Source: Lewinellaceae bacterium
GTDB lineage: Bacteria; Bacteroidota; Bacteroidia; Chitinophagales; Saprospiraceae
Reading direction: 5' to 3'
Length of the DNA stretch: 64,000 nt
Assembly (NCBI GenBank): GCA_020636005.1
Contig: JACJYR010000003.1
Coordinates: forward strand, 806,001 to 870,000
Made by a program: the position numbers and the translations under genes. The notes under the pieces were generated by a model. That model saw only the letters and a program-made list of their open reading frames with translations, ran no database searches and was not told the origin of the DNA. This document shows positions 48,211-58,100 of this stretch, piece after piece (position 1 is the stretch's first letter; each line of letters starts with the position of its first letter).

Positions 48211-51200
48211 ATGTACCTCAACTGCCACTCCCATTTCAGCCTGCGCTACGGCACGCTGTCGCCCGAAAATCTCGTACAGGCGGCCAAGCGCTGGGGCATC
48301 ACCACCCTGGCGTTAACGGACATCAACAACACCTCCTGTACCGGCGAATTCATCAAGCGCTGCACCGAGGCGGGCATCAAGCCCCTCGTCGGCATTGACT
48401 TCCGCACGAAGGAAGGCGAACGCCGCTATGTCGGTATCGCCCGCAACGCAGAAGGCTTCGCCGAACTCAACCGCTACCTCACCCACTTCTCCCTGGCCGG
48501 CAAGTCCCTTCCCGAAGTGTTCGATCCCTCGTTCATCATTCATCATTCATCATTCATTATTATTTATCCAAAGCTGGTCAAGCCCATTGACCAGTTCAAA
48601 GACTACGAGTACCTCGGCATCCGCCCCGAGCATGTCCACCGCCTGTTCTCCGCCGAGGTGCGCCATTTTCCCAAAAAGCTGCTCATGTTCAGCCCCGCCA
48701 CCTTCCTCGACGACGAGGGCTACGAACTGCACCGCATCCTCCGGGCCATTGACCAGAACGAACTCCTCAGCCGCCTCGACCCCAAATCGGTGGCCAAAAA
48801 GACCGAGCGCCTGCACCCGCCCGAAGTGCTGCTGGATTTTTACAAAGTCTATCCCGGCATCATCGAAAACACGAAACGGCTGGTAGATAGCTGCCACATC
48901 GAACTGGAAACAGGCGACCGGGTGAACCGCCGTACCTTCACCGGCAGCAAGGACGGCGACATGGCCCTGCTCAAAAAACTGGCGCTCACGGGCGTGAAAA
49001 GCCGATACCACGAACACGACCCCACCCTGCACCGAAAGGCCATGCAGCGCATCGAAAAGGAACTGGCCATCATTCAGCAGATGGATTTCGGGGCCTACTT
49101 CCTCATCGCCTGGGACGTGATCCGGTATGCGCACAGCGTGGGCGTGCACCACGTCGGACGGGGCAGCGGCGCCAATTCCATCGTGGCATTCTGCCTGCGC
49201 ATCACTGACGTGGACCCCCTGGAGCTCGACCTCTACTTCGAGCGCTTCATCAACCCCCACCGCACTTCGCCCCCCGACTTCGACCTCGACTTTTCCTGGG
49301 ACGAACGGGACGATGTGACGGACTACATTTTTAAAAGATATGGCAAGGAACACACTGCCCTGCTGGCCACTTACAGCACCTTCCAGTTCAACGCCGCCGT
49401 GCGGGAACTGGGCAAGGTCTATGGTTTGCCGAAGGCGGAAATCGATACCTTCATTGACGATGTGCTGACGCTGACGGGTACCCGGGATGTGCGGTATTGG
49501 AAGGAGGAGGACGGAGGGCGGTTGACGGGGGACGGGGGACAGCAGGCGGCGAGCCTACCGTCCATCGTCAACCGTCCGCCGTCAACCGCTGAAAAACCGT
49601 CCCCCGTCCATCTTCAATCGGAAATCCTGAAATATGCCCGTCGCCTCCACGGCTTCCCCAACTACCTCTCCATCCATGCGGGCGGCATTTTGATTGCTGA
49701 AAAACCACTGGCCTGCCACACGGCGCTCCAGATGATGCCGAAGGGCTTCCCCGTCACCCATTTCGACATGTACCACGGCGAGGAACTCGGCTTCCACAAA
49801 CTCGACATCCTCAGCCAGCGGGGGCTGGGACACGTGAAGGACGCCGTGGACCTGGTGAAGCGCAACCAGGGCAAGGCTGTTGACATCCACGACATCACGG
49901 CCATCAAGCAGGACGCACGGGTGAAGGCACAACTGCGCTCCGGCCAATGCATCGGCTGCTTCTACGTGGAGTCGCCCGCCATGCGGGGGCTGCTGAAAAA
50001 ATTGCGCTGCGAGGAATACATCCACCTGGTGGCGGCCAGCAGCATCATCCGGCCGGGGGTGGCGCAGTCGGGCATGATGAAAGAGTACATCCGGCGATTT
50101 CATTCACGATTTACGAATAACGATTTACGATTGGGGCCTAATGGCACACCAATCGTAAATCGTAAAACCGAAATCGTAAAACCCGAAACCTTTTACCTGC
50201 ACCCCGTTTTCAAGGAACACCTCGGCGAGACCTTCGGGGTGATGGTCTATCAGGAGGACGTGATAAAAATACTGCACCACTTCGCCGGCCTCGGCCTGGG
50301 CGAGAGCGACGTGCTGCGCCGGGTGATGAACGGCAAAAAAGCGGACACGGAGCAGTACAAAAACCTGGAGCGCAAGTATTTCACCAACTGCAAACAACTC
50401 GGCCACCCGGACGAACTGGCGGCAGAGGTCTGGCGGCAGATCAAGAGTTTTGCGGGCTACTCGTTCTGCAAGGCGCACTCGGCCAGCTTTGCCGTGGAGA
50501 GCTTCCAGAGCCTGTACCTGAAAGCCTACTTCCCGCTGGAGTTCATGGTGGCCGTCATCAACAATTTTGGCGGGTTTTATAAAACGGAGTACTACTTCCA
50601 CGAGGCCCGTATGGCCGGGGCCACCATCCATGCGCCCTGCGTGAACCGCAGCCTGTGGCTCACCAACATCGAGGGACGGGACATCTTCATCGGCTTCGTA
50701 CACCTGCGGGGCATGGAGCAAAAGGTGGCGCACCGCATCGTGCACCAGCGCACGGTGGGCGGCCCCTTCCGCAGCCTGGCCGACTTCGTGAACCGGGTGG
50801 ACATCGGGGCCGAGCAACTGGAACTGCTCATCCGCATCGGCGCTTTCCGCTTCACGGGGCTGAACAAGTACGAGCTGATGTGGGAGAAAAATGCAGTGTT
50901 CAACCCGAAAATCCACAACGGCACGACCAACGGCACAGGGCTGCTTTTTGAAGATACACACGAGCATTTTTCCCTGCCCAACCTGGCCGAAGGCCAGGAC
51001 GATCAGGCTTTTGATGAAATAGAACTGCTGGGCTTTGCGCTCCGCCCGCCTTTTGAGCTATTGGTGGAAAACAACCACTACGATTGTATTTTAGCCAAAA
51101 ACCTGCCCCAATACACCGGCAAAATGGTGAACCTGCTCGGCTACTACGTCTGCAAAAAAGACGTGCGCACGGTGAAGAACGACCTGATGTGCTTCGGCAC

Positions 51201-51390
51201 CTGGCTGGACGAGGAGGGGCACTTTTTCGACACCACGCACTTCCCGAATTTCCTGAAAATGGCACCTTTCCGGGGCAAGGGGGTTTACAAGATCACGGGC
51301 AAGGTGGCAGAGGAATATGGTTTTCCGAGCGTGGAGGTGGTGAAGATGGAACGGCTGGCATTTCGAGTGGATGGGCGGTACGGGGAGTAG
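48211..51390 (+). CDS. dnaE2: DnaE2-like error-prone DNA polymerase III alpha subunit
   Basis: A 1059-residue C-family polymerase. The N-terminal PHP domain (NCHSHFSLRYG, LALTDINN) has lost the usual DHxN His, so it is probably inactive. The palm has GRGSGANSIVAFCLR, PDFDLDFSWDERD (catalytic Asp pair) and LGFHKLDILSQRGLGHV (third Asp). GVMVYQEDVIKI and FCKAHSASFAVESFQSLYLKAYFP are intact, as is a C-terminal OB fold (about 965-1040). The length and the pairing with dinB suggest the translesion (DnaE2) class. Three in-frame low-complexity insertions (residues about 107-118, 432-467, 630-660) are made of short-period repeats and lie in loops between conserved blocks. Confidence 0.9.
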   Translation: MYLNCHSHFSLRYGTLSPENLVQAAKRWGITTLALTDINNTSCTGEFIKRCTEAGIKPLVGIDFRTKEGERRYVGIARNAEGFAELNRYLTHFSLAGKSLPEVFDPSFIIHHSSFIIIYPKLVKPIDQFKDYEYLGIRPEHVHRLFSAEVRHFPKKLLMFSPATFLDDEGYELHRILRAIDQNELLSRLDPKSVAKKTERLHPPEVLLDFYKVYPGIIENTKRLVDSCHIELETGDRVNRRTFTGSKDGDMALLKKLALTGVKSRYHEHDPTLHRKAMQRIEKELAIIQQMDFGAYFLIAWDVIRYAHSVGVHHVGRGSGANSIVAFCLRITDVDPLELDLYFERFINPHRTSPPDFDLDFSWDERDDVTDYIFKRYGKEHTALLATYSTFQFNAAVRELGKVYGLPKAEIDTFIDDVLTLTGTRDVRYWKEEDGGRLTGDGGQQAASLPSIVNRPPSTAEKPSPVHLQSEILKYARRLHGFPNYLSIHAGGILIAEKPLACHTALQMMPKGFPVTHFDMYHGEELGFHKLDILSQRGLGHVKDAVDLVKRNQGKAVDIHDITAIKQDARVKAQLRSGQCIGCFYVESPAMRGLLKKLRCEEYIHLVAASSIIRPGVAQSGMMKEYIRRFHSRFTNNDLRLGPNGTPIVNRKTEIVKPETFYLHPVFKEHLGETFGVMVYQEDVIKILHHFAGLGLGESDVLRRVMNGKKADTEQYKNLERKYFTNCKQLGHPDELAAEVWRQIKSFAGYSFCKAHSASFAVESFQSLYLKAYFPLEFMVAVINNFGGFYKTEYYFHEARMAGATIHAPCVNRSLWLTNIEGRDIFIGFVHLRGMEQKVAHRIVHQRTVGGPFRSLADFVNRVDIGAEQLELLIRIGAFRFTGLNKYELMWEKNAVFNPKIHNGTTNGTGLLFEDTHEHFSLPNLAEGQDDQAFDEIELLGFALRPPFELLVENNHYDCILAKNLPQYTGKMVNLLGYYVCKKDVRTVKNDLMCFGTWLDEEGHFFDTTHFPNFLKMAPFRGKGVYKITGKVAEEYGFPSVEVVKMERLAFRVDGRYGE
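48532..48566 (+). repeat. In-frame heptamer array 1 within dnaE2
   Basis: Three TTCATCA units, then TTCATTA and TTATTTA, encoding FIIHHSSFIII in the PHP domain. Confidence 0.85.
49515..49614 (+). repeat. In-frame heptamer/palindrome array 2 within dnaE2
   Basis: Left arm GGTTGAC, GGGGGAC, GGGGGAC; right arm GTCAACC, GTCCGCC, GTCAACC and, further on, GTCCCCCGTC. GACGGGGGAC and its exact inverse GTCCCCCGTC are both present, as are GCGGTTGACGG and CCGTCAACCGC. It encodes about 35 low-complexity residues absent from typical DnaE. Confidence 0.85.
50105..50185 (+). repeat. In-frame heptamer/palindrome array 3 within dnaE2
   Basis: ACGATTT, ACGAATA, ACGATTT, ACGATTG on the left and CAATCGT, AAATCGT, AAAACCG, AAATCGT on the right. 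A perfect 15-bp inverted repeat (50120-50134 with 50149-50163) closes a 14-nt loop. It encodes about 28 extra residues before LHPVFKEHLGETFGVMVYQED. Confidence 0.9.
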
Positions 51391-51394
51391 GTTT

Positions 51395-51459
51395 CAGCTT
51401 TAATTCCTGCGGTTGGCCGCAGGAATCAGCTTTAATTGTTACGGTCAACCGTAATAATT
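51395..51459. repeat. Two tandem REP-like hairpin units after dnaE2
   Basis: CAGCTTTAATT at 51395 and again at 51427, each running into a hairpin: ATTCCTGCGG-TTGG-CCGCAGGAAT (51403-51426) and AATTGTTACGGT-CA-ACCGTAATAATT (51434-51459, one mismatch). Unit spacing is 32 bases. No transposase is nearby. Confidence 0.7.
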
Positions 51460-51576
51460 CAAGCAAAGCGATAAAAAAGGGAAAACGGTTTAAACTTGGC
51501 TGGATACTTATCATGAAACCAGTTACGAGTGCTTAAGCCGGGAGAATGTCAAGGACTTTTGGATTGTAGAATCAAG

Positions 51577-54075
51577 CTAACTCACTTGTACCGACACCTT
51601 CGTACTAATCAAGCTCACCACCGTCTCATAAATCGGCACTGTTTGGTCTGCTGTCTCCAATGAAATAATGAGCGAATAGCGAGTCCAAGAATCCCACTTG
51701 CCTAAATGGTGACGTTCTCGCCACCAGCCAACTGTTGGATAGATAGCTACTAAATTGCTCTCCGCCAAATCGGCGGCTGTGCCCTCCCAAAAATCAGAAT
51801 GAATAGAGCCGAGATTGCGGTTTTGCGTCCCCAACATCCACCTGCCACTAACATTGGCAGAGGATTCTCTAAAACTATCTTCTTCCGCCTGTATTGCTGC
51901 ATTTATTCTTCGAATAAACGAATCACTATCTTCTCTTGGCGTATTCATGTCAAACCGTAAGCCATGGGAGGGGTAGCGATATTTATCCTTCCAACCAATC
52001 TCGCCGGGACTTGGGTCAATGAAATAGGATAGCGTTATTCTCAAAACTACTTGCATCTCTCCAAGCCCCCGCAGGACATCTGTTGGCCAAGGCAGTTGGT
52101 ACAAATGCATTTCATTTGTCACGTATCTTGATTCTTTTTTCCTGAATGGCTGAATGCGTTCCTGGGCTACCAGTGTCAAAGAATTATCAAGACAACTTGT
52201 CGCTTTTTGCAAATTAGGCGTCCCATAGCCGCAGGTGCGCAGGATTTCCCGATAATTTTTTCCTTTCTTGTCTGAATGAAATTGCGACTTCATGGCATCC
52301 GTCCACTCGGCTGAATGAACCATTAGTGCACGAACTGTCTCGGGCCAAGCATCGGGATATGACTTCATTATCTGCGCAGCAAACCATGACGCTTGGGCAG
52401 TAGCAGCGCTCGTCTTGTTAAAGGTAAAAAATGATTGTGCCTGTGGTTGGTAGTGCGTGGAAAGCAGGGATAAATCATCACATTCCGAGGCGAAATTATA
52501 TTCGTCAACCATTGCATTGCCGCCTTCAAAAACCACGTCGGGCTTGACAGGCCATTTATTGTCCCAAATCAAAGAGGTAGTACTAAAGGGCGAAATTCCG
52601 CCAATTGGTGCAAGAACAGTCCAATTTGAGAAAGAAGGGTTCGTCAGTTGAGTTTTCTCTGTGAATGCTCCAACGGTTAGTGCATTCCAGGATTGTCCGG
52701 GCGACTCCACTGAAGTACTTTGAGTAGCATCGGGATATTTATTCAACTCGCTTTCATCCGTGTTTCCTGCCGAAACCAAAACGAGCCTTTTTACCTGCTC
52801 CTCATCCGTGCCAAAGGCCAATTGGTCAACAGCACCCGACCATGAAGACGGCTTTCCAGTGCCAGTGTCAATGGTCGAACCAACGGCCATGGCTACGACC
52901 CTCCTTCGCTCCGGCGATTGAATTTCCGCAAGGCTGACCGCTTGTTTAGTAATGTCGCCATACAAGTCGGGGTCATTTGCACCTGTGGGCGGCAACACTT
53001 TCACAGATTCCAACCTATGCTCAATGATTACCGGAAGCGAATGGGCAAGGTGTTTTTCCAAATCAAAAAAAGTAGCCAATCCCGCCATCAATGTACCATG
53101 CCCATCATGGTCGTTCACTCTCCAATCTGACAAATAAGTATGACAATCCCGGTCGTCCAAAACGGGTTGAATTAAGGGATGCCCATTGTTGATGCCTGTA
53201 TCGAGAATACAGATGGAGACATCGGAGGCTTTGACCTGCATCCTGCCCAGCAGTTCCTGCACCCATTCTGCCTGCTCGAATGGTTTAAGGTTCATCCAAA
53301 ATCTTGCAGTTTCCTGCGCCCGCCTTAGTTCGGCCAGATAATCCGTGGAGGCAACCAATTCGCCTAATTGTTCTTTATTGGCTTCTATCAGTACGACCGC
53401 CCGTTCCGGGAAGCGGAGTAATTGATTGCCTTTAACTTGTATTTTCAGCGATTGGCAAACCTTATCAAACGCTTCAAGAATGTCATCGATATTGGCTTTT
53501 TCCTCTACTCTTAGCCATGCTTCGCACCAAACAACCCCATCATTCGGCATTAAATCCAGGTTGCTTTGCCAAAACGATTCGACGACTGCCAACTTTATGT
53601 TCTCAATACTCCTGACAAGTTGGTCATTCTTCGGTTTGCTTTCCCCTTTATCGTTTACAATGTCTTCCTTCGCATACTGTTCCAGTTTATTGATGAAATA
53701 TGGCTCCTTTCCTTTTGGGATATAAACTGTTGCCGTCTTTATGATTTTCCCATTGACTTGCCGTTCGCTGACGTTCAATAGCCTAATACCGCTACGGGCG
53801 GCTTCAAGGCTTTTTGTGATAAGTTCCAGCCCAGGATGGCTTTCAAAAACAATATAAATGCCTTCTCGAGAAGGCTTGGCTATGGCCAATCTTTCGGTGA
53901 TTTCCGAGGATGCAGCGCTAAAAGCATCGGTAAGGCTCTGGATAAGTCTTTGGCTGTGACTGGCTCGGTTACGAAACGGCAATCGCACTTTGCCACCACC
54001 ACTTTGGGGAGAAGTATAAGCTTTGCGCAGCGGCGGTTCGGTCAAAAATATCAGGGGGTTAATGTTTTCCGGCAT
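51577..54075 (-). CDS. S8 subtilase-family serine protease, IetS-like
   Basis: An 832-residue cytoplasmic (no signal peptide) subtilisin-like protease. The catalytic triad is intact: Asp292 in ILDTGIN, His326 in HDGHGTLMAG, Ser556 in NKTSAATA; the oxyanion Asn438 is in VSAGNTDE. The N-terminal 280 residues are a large non-catalytic region with ferredoxin-like strands (ESFWQSNLDLMPNDGVVWCEAWLR), and the 200-residue C-terminal part is beta-rich. Pairing with an immediately upstream AAA ATPase (6-base gap) matches IetA/IetS, first described as a plasmid toxin-antitoxin pair and later as an anti-phage system. IetS is the toxic protease in that model. It may act on host targets when released by the ATPase. 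Confidence 0.85.
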   Translation of the reverse strand: MPENINPLIFLTEPPLRKAYTSPQSGGGKVRLPFRNRASHSQRLIQSLTDAFSAASSEITERLAIAKPSREGIYIVFESHPGLELITKSLEAARSGIRLLNVSERQVNGKIIKTATVYIPKGKEPYFINKLEQYAKEDIVNDKGESKPKNDQLVRSIENIKLAVVESFWQSNLDLMPNDGVVWCEAWLRVEEKANIDDILEAFDKVCQSLKIQVKGNQLLRFPERAVVLIEANKEQLGELVASTDYLAELRRAQETARFWMNLKPFEQAEWVQELLGRMQVKASDVSICILDTGINNGHPLIQPVLDDRDCHTYLSDWRVNDHDGHGTLMAGLATFFDLEKHLAHSLPVIIEHRLESVKVLPPTGANDPDLYGDITKQAVSLAEIQSPERRRVVAMAVGSTIDTGTGKPSSWSGAVDQLAFGTDEEQVKRLVLVSAGNTDESELNKYPDATQSTSVESPGQSWNALTVGAFTEKTQLTNPSFSNWTVLAPIGGISPFSTTSLIWDNKWPVKPDVVFEGGNAMVDEYNFASECDDLSLLSTHYQPQAQSFFTFNKTSAATAQASWFAAQIMKSYPDAWPETVRALMVHSAEWTDAMKSQFHSDKKGKNYREILRTCGYGTPNLQKATSCLDNSLTLVAQERIQPFRKKESRYVTNEMHLYQLPWPTDVLRGLGEMQVVLRITLSYFIDPSPGEIGWKDKYRYPSHGLRFDMNTPREDSDSFIRRINAAIQAEEDSFRESSANVSGRWMLGTQNRNLGSIHSDFWEGTAADLAESNLVAIYPTVGWWRERHHLGKWDSWTRYSLIISLETADQTVPIYETVVSLISTKVSVQVS

Positions 54076-54081
54076 TTATTG

Positions 54082-55038
54082 TCAGTGGTTAATGTGCTTT
54101 TTTTCTCGCAAGCAGTTTATCAAAATTTCATAATCCACGCTGTCCATATCGTTCAGTATAGATTCCTTAATGGCGTCGTCGCTGGCTTGGGTGAGTTGAG
54201 CATGGCTAAGCCCTGAAACCTCTTTTTCGAGGCCATTCAATTTAAGTCCCTTGCCAAAACTGCCTAACCGGTTTTTAATCAATAAAATAGCTTCTTGCGG
54301 ACTGGGTAATTGGTAGTACAAAATATCCTCAAAGCGCCGGAACAATGCCTTGTCCAGGAGTGAAATGTTATTGGTGGCGGCGATGATTAAACTTTCGGAA
54401 TTGCTGGCTTCCATGAATTGAAGCAGGGAATTGAGCACCCTGCGCATTTCGCCCACTTCGTTTTCTTTGGAGCGCTCGGTGCCGATGGCGTCGAATTCAT
54501 CGAACAGAAAAACACCTTTCTGCGCTTCGATGAAATCAAATATCTGACGGAGTTTGGCACTGGTCTCTCCAAGATATTTCGTGACGATTTTGTCCATCTG
54601 CACTGAATAGAGCGGCAGGTGCAATTCTCCTGCGATAGTGGCAGCGGTCATGCTTTTACCAGTACCCGGAGGGCCAACCAACAATATCTTCCTGCGGTGC
54701 GATAGCCCATGCTTTTGCAGCTTGCCCCGCTGGCGGTACTCCTTCAAAATCCTCTCAATGCGCAACTTTAATTCATCGGGCAGTACGAGTTGGTTGAGCC
54801 TGTTTTTAGGTGTGGTTTCATAAATCAAATCACCTAAATCCGAATGGATTTTGATGACCTTCAACTTGGCTTTGCTGGACTTCTCCTTTTCGATTATCTC
54901 CCGAATCTGCTGAGCAGTGGAGGTGTGCCCAAGCCTTGCCTCATGCGCTGCTATCTGCAAGGCCAGCGTGGAAAACCGCTCATCCTCACTGGCGAAGTGG
55001 GAGTGAATCAGCGATACGATTTGACTGGCATTGGCCAT
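54082..55038 (-). CDS. AAA+ ATPase, IetA-like
   Basis: A 318-residue classic AAA+ ATPase starting MANASQIVSLIHSHFASEDERF. The N-terminal helical domain (1-95) is followed by Walker A VGPPGTGKSM (about 121-130), Walker B GVFLFDEFDAIG, sensor 1 IIAATNN and the arginine finger region LFRRFED. The C-terminal lid ends ...INCLREKKHINH. The gene precedes the subtilase gene by six bases, and this pair is the IetAS defence/toxin-antitoxin unit. IetA is thought to hold the protease in check. A TACCTTTG element at 55074-55081 (minus strand) is a likely promoter. The longer frame to 55086 is rejected because it would overlap that element. Confidence 0.85.
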   Translation of the reverse strand: MANASQIVSLIHSHFASEDERFSTLALQIAAHEARLGHTSTAQQIREIIEKEKSSKAKLKVIKIHSDLGDLIYETTPKNRLNQLVLPDELKLRIERILKEYRQRGKLQKHGLSHRRKILLVGPPGTGKSMTAATIAGELHLPLYSVQMDKIVTKYLGETSAKLRQIFDFIEAQKGVFLFDEFDAIGTERSKENEVGEMRRVLNSLLQFMEASNSESLIIAATNNISLLDKALFRRFEDILYYQLPSPQEAILLIKNRLGSFGKGLKLNGLEKEVSGLSHAQLTQASDDAIKESILNDMDSVDYEILINCLREKKHINH

Positions 55039-55073
55039 GATGCAGGTGTTTGATGATGAAGATTCTGAAACTA

Positions 55074-55081
55074 CAAAGGTA
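55074..55081 (-). promoter_or_regulatory. Bacteroidota -7 element of the ietA-ietS-like operon
   Basis: TACCTTTG on the minus strand, 35 bases before the ATG at 55038, in the 99-base gap after the TIR-STAND gene. Confidence 0.5.
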
Positions 55082-55137
55082 CTCACCTAACTTGTTGATT
55101 GCACGAAAATTTGAAACAAAATGGTTTGTACTATTAC

Positions 55138-58100
55138 CTATTCCATCCTCAATGCTTTCTTCAACTCCGCCAATTCCCCATCCCGCCGGTGATACCCGGT
55201 GTCTTCCACCAATTGCGCTGCCAGTTCGGTGTGCTCCTTTGCCTCTGCCAGTTTTTCCGGCTGCTCTTCGCTCATGGCGAGGCAGAGCCGTGCCATTTCG
55301 AGGTGGTAGTCGGTGAGGTGGAGCCGCATCCCGCTCGGTTCGGCGATGTCGAGGACTTCTTCGAGGTCTTCGAGGGCGGCGGGGTAGTTTTGGGTGAGGC
55401 GGTGGTAGGCGGCGCGGGCGAGGAGGCCTAGGGGAAGATCGCTAAAACTTCCAGAATTGCGCAACCCATCCAATGCTTCATTCAATAGTGATTGAATTTT
55501 TCGATGATTATGGTTATTGCTTTTATTGCTATTTTGAACAAAACATGCTTTAGCTTGAGAAAGAAGTTCCATAGAATTGTTCAATAACCCGTCTGAATTC
55601 ACACACCATTCTGGCCACTTACTAATTCTTTCAATTGCTTCATTTTCTTTGTCTAATTCAAATAACAGATCACAAAACCTGCAACCCGAAACACCACGGA
55701 GATATTTATATTTTGGTTGTATAGCCTGTTGCTTTTTTTCAGCATTTGAGTAATTAATAATTGCGTTTTCAAAATCACCTATTGCATGTAGGATATCAGC
55801 ATATCCACAGTAACTTAACTGAATTTCATATTCATTACCACTTGCTCCAGCAGACTTTATTCTCCATAAAGCATTTTTGATTGCATTATGTAATTCGCCT
55901 TTTATAAGTTGAATCTCACAAATATTTGCCAATATGGTCGAAGCATTCACAAGACGATTTGATTCAAGTTCTGACGTAAGACTATGTTTTAAAAATTTTA
56001 AGGCCTCTATAAATTGCCCATTAGCCAAAAGAAGAAAACCAAAGATTCCAATTATTTCTGATTGCTGTTTTAAGTTCAAAAAATTACTTGGTTGCAATGT
56101 TTTTTTATCAAAAAAGTATGATATAAGATGTATTTCACTATTAATGGCTCCAAGTACTCGAAATAAAAATCCTTCTGCTCTGGATATCCTTTCAAGGTAT
56201 AGAGAATAAAAGGTAAAATAATGTAAACCTGACCGACACCCGTGCATCACCGCCCGAAACAACGGCTCCATTTCCTCCAACGTATCTGGCAAATATTTCC
56301 CAAATAGTTTTTCTGGTAAGGCAGAGTAATAGCGGTATAGCTTCTCATTTCCTTCTTGCCATCGTCCTATCTGCTCCTCTTGCAGCACTTCCTCAGAATG
56401 CTCACGTACTAATGGATGACAATCCACCATATCCTGCGCATGCTCCAATCTCGGATAGACCAACTTACGCTCCCGAAGTTCTGCGATGGCTTCTGAAAGG
56501 TCATCGAAATCAGCGATGACCTTTAAGACTTCCTTAGACACAGGGCGGTCAAAAAAGCCCAATGATTCCAGCAGCTTTGATGCCTCGTGCTTGCCATCTT
56601 TCACCAGTTTTTTAGCCAATACAGCGATGACCCGGCGGGAATGTTTGCCTTTTTCGATGGACACATCCAGCAGGTCGGGAATATCCTTATATGGTGCTAT
56701 CGAATGACCGGGCAAAGAATAAAGGTAGTTTCCCAACAGGTTAATGGCGAAAGCATGATTGCCAAAGGCTTGCACAGCGGCAGCCAGTTCGCTGTCTGAG
56801 CCACTGATGCCCTTCCGCCCGGCAAATCGGAGGATATGTACGCCTGAGTCGTTGGAAATGGTTTCAAGGTTTATTGAGCGCATGTTTTTTTCAAACCGCT
56901 CGAAGCTGCCCAGCGCCTCCCTCGTGGTAATAATGCAAAGCCCCCGGTTGCGCCTCGCCAATTGGCGGACGAGTGTGTTGAGCGCCGGGTCTTTCACAGT
57001 GCCCTTGCCTACCTGCCCGCCCTCCTGCATGGGTTCGAGACCATCTAACAGGAGCAGGGTGCGGTGCTCGTTGACGAGTTGGGCGAGGCGCTTGCCCTTG
57101 TCCCAGGGGGAGCGGGTGTCGTATTCCGTTTCGCCGAACCAGCGCAGCGCCTGGTTCATCCACAGGTCGGAGGAGGCGATGCGGCCAGTGGTGCCCTGGC
57201 TGTAGAAGGAGGTGGCGAGCACACGGGTAGCACCCCGATAATTGTCTTTCGCCATGTCCGCCACCCAGCGGCTGATGAGCGCCGACTTGCCTACCCCGCC
57301 CTGCGCCACGAAGGTGATGACGTGGGTGCCGGGGCCGTCCCAGGCTTCGTCGAGCAATTTGAGTTCCGCTTGCCTGCCGAAGAGGTGGTCGGATGCGCCC
57401 CGGTGCGGCAGGGCGTTGACGTCCACGTATTTTTCGTCCAGCGGCGGGTAAACAGGGCGGGCGGGGGCTATGCCGAACTCGCTGGTTAGTTGCTGGACGA
57501 GCGCTTTCAGCGAAGCATCGGCGGAGGCGGAAAGGTCAATGAAATGGTCGAACTCCCCGAAGACTTCGGTGGTGTCGAGGCGGAGGGGGAGGAGTTTGTT
57601 TTTATCAAACTCGTTGAGGTATCCGCTGAGCAGCCATTTTTCTGTTTTGCCAAAGTTTTTGGAAAAAACCGGCATCGTCATGCGGGCAGCCATGACTTTC
57701 TGGCTCCAGCCGGAGTAGTCGCCGGGGCGATACTCCCGGAAATCGAGGTGAACTTGAAGCCCCCCTGTTTCCAGTTGTTGGACAAGTTCCTTTTCCACCC
57801 AGGGGCGGTCGGCAGCATTGCAAAAAATGAAAAGTTTGTCGTAGAGGTCGGTGCGTTCGAGTTGGCGGGTGGCACAAAATTCCTCGATTAAGTTTTCAAT
57901 CCGCACCAGTCGTTGGTGGTTCTCCGCTTCGCCTGCTGTGCGGTTGGCGTGAACGGCTTCACTAAATTTTGTCAAAAAGATAAAAACTTCTTTGGCGCTG
58001 GAAAATTTCTCCAGTTGCTTATCGAGCGTGAACCACTTTGCCAGGTCGTCGAACTTTTCCTCAAAGTCCTTCTCTTCAATGGTCCCATACCAATGGGCGT

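Noticed and set aside
49515..49614. CRISPR-like array in dnaE2
   Set aside because: Units are 7 bases without constant spacers and no cas genes occur in the window.
51084..51536. 150-codon frame overlapping the dnaE2 end
   Set aside because: Shadow frame of dnaE2; its composition follows the codon periodicity of the real gene on the same strand.
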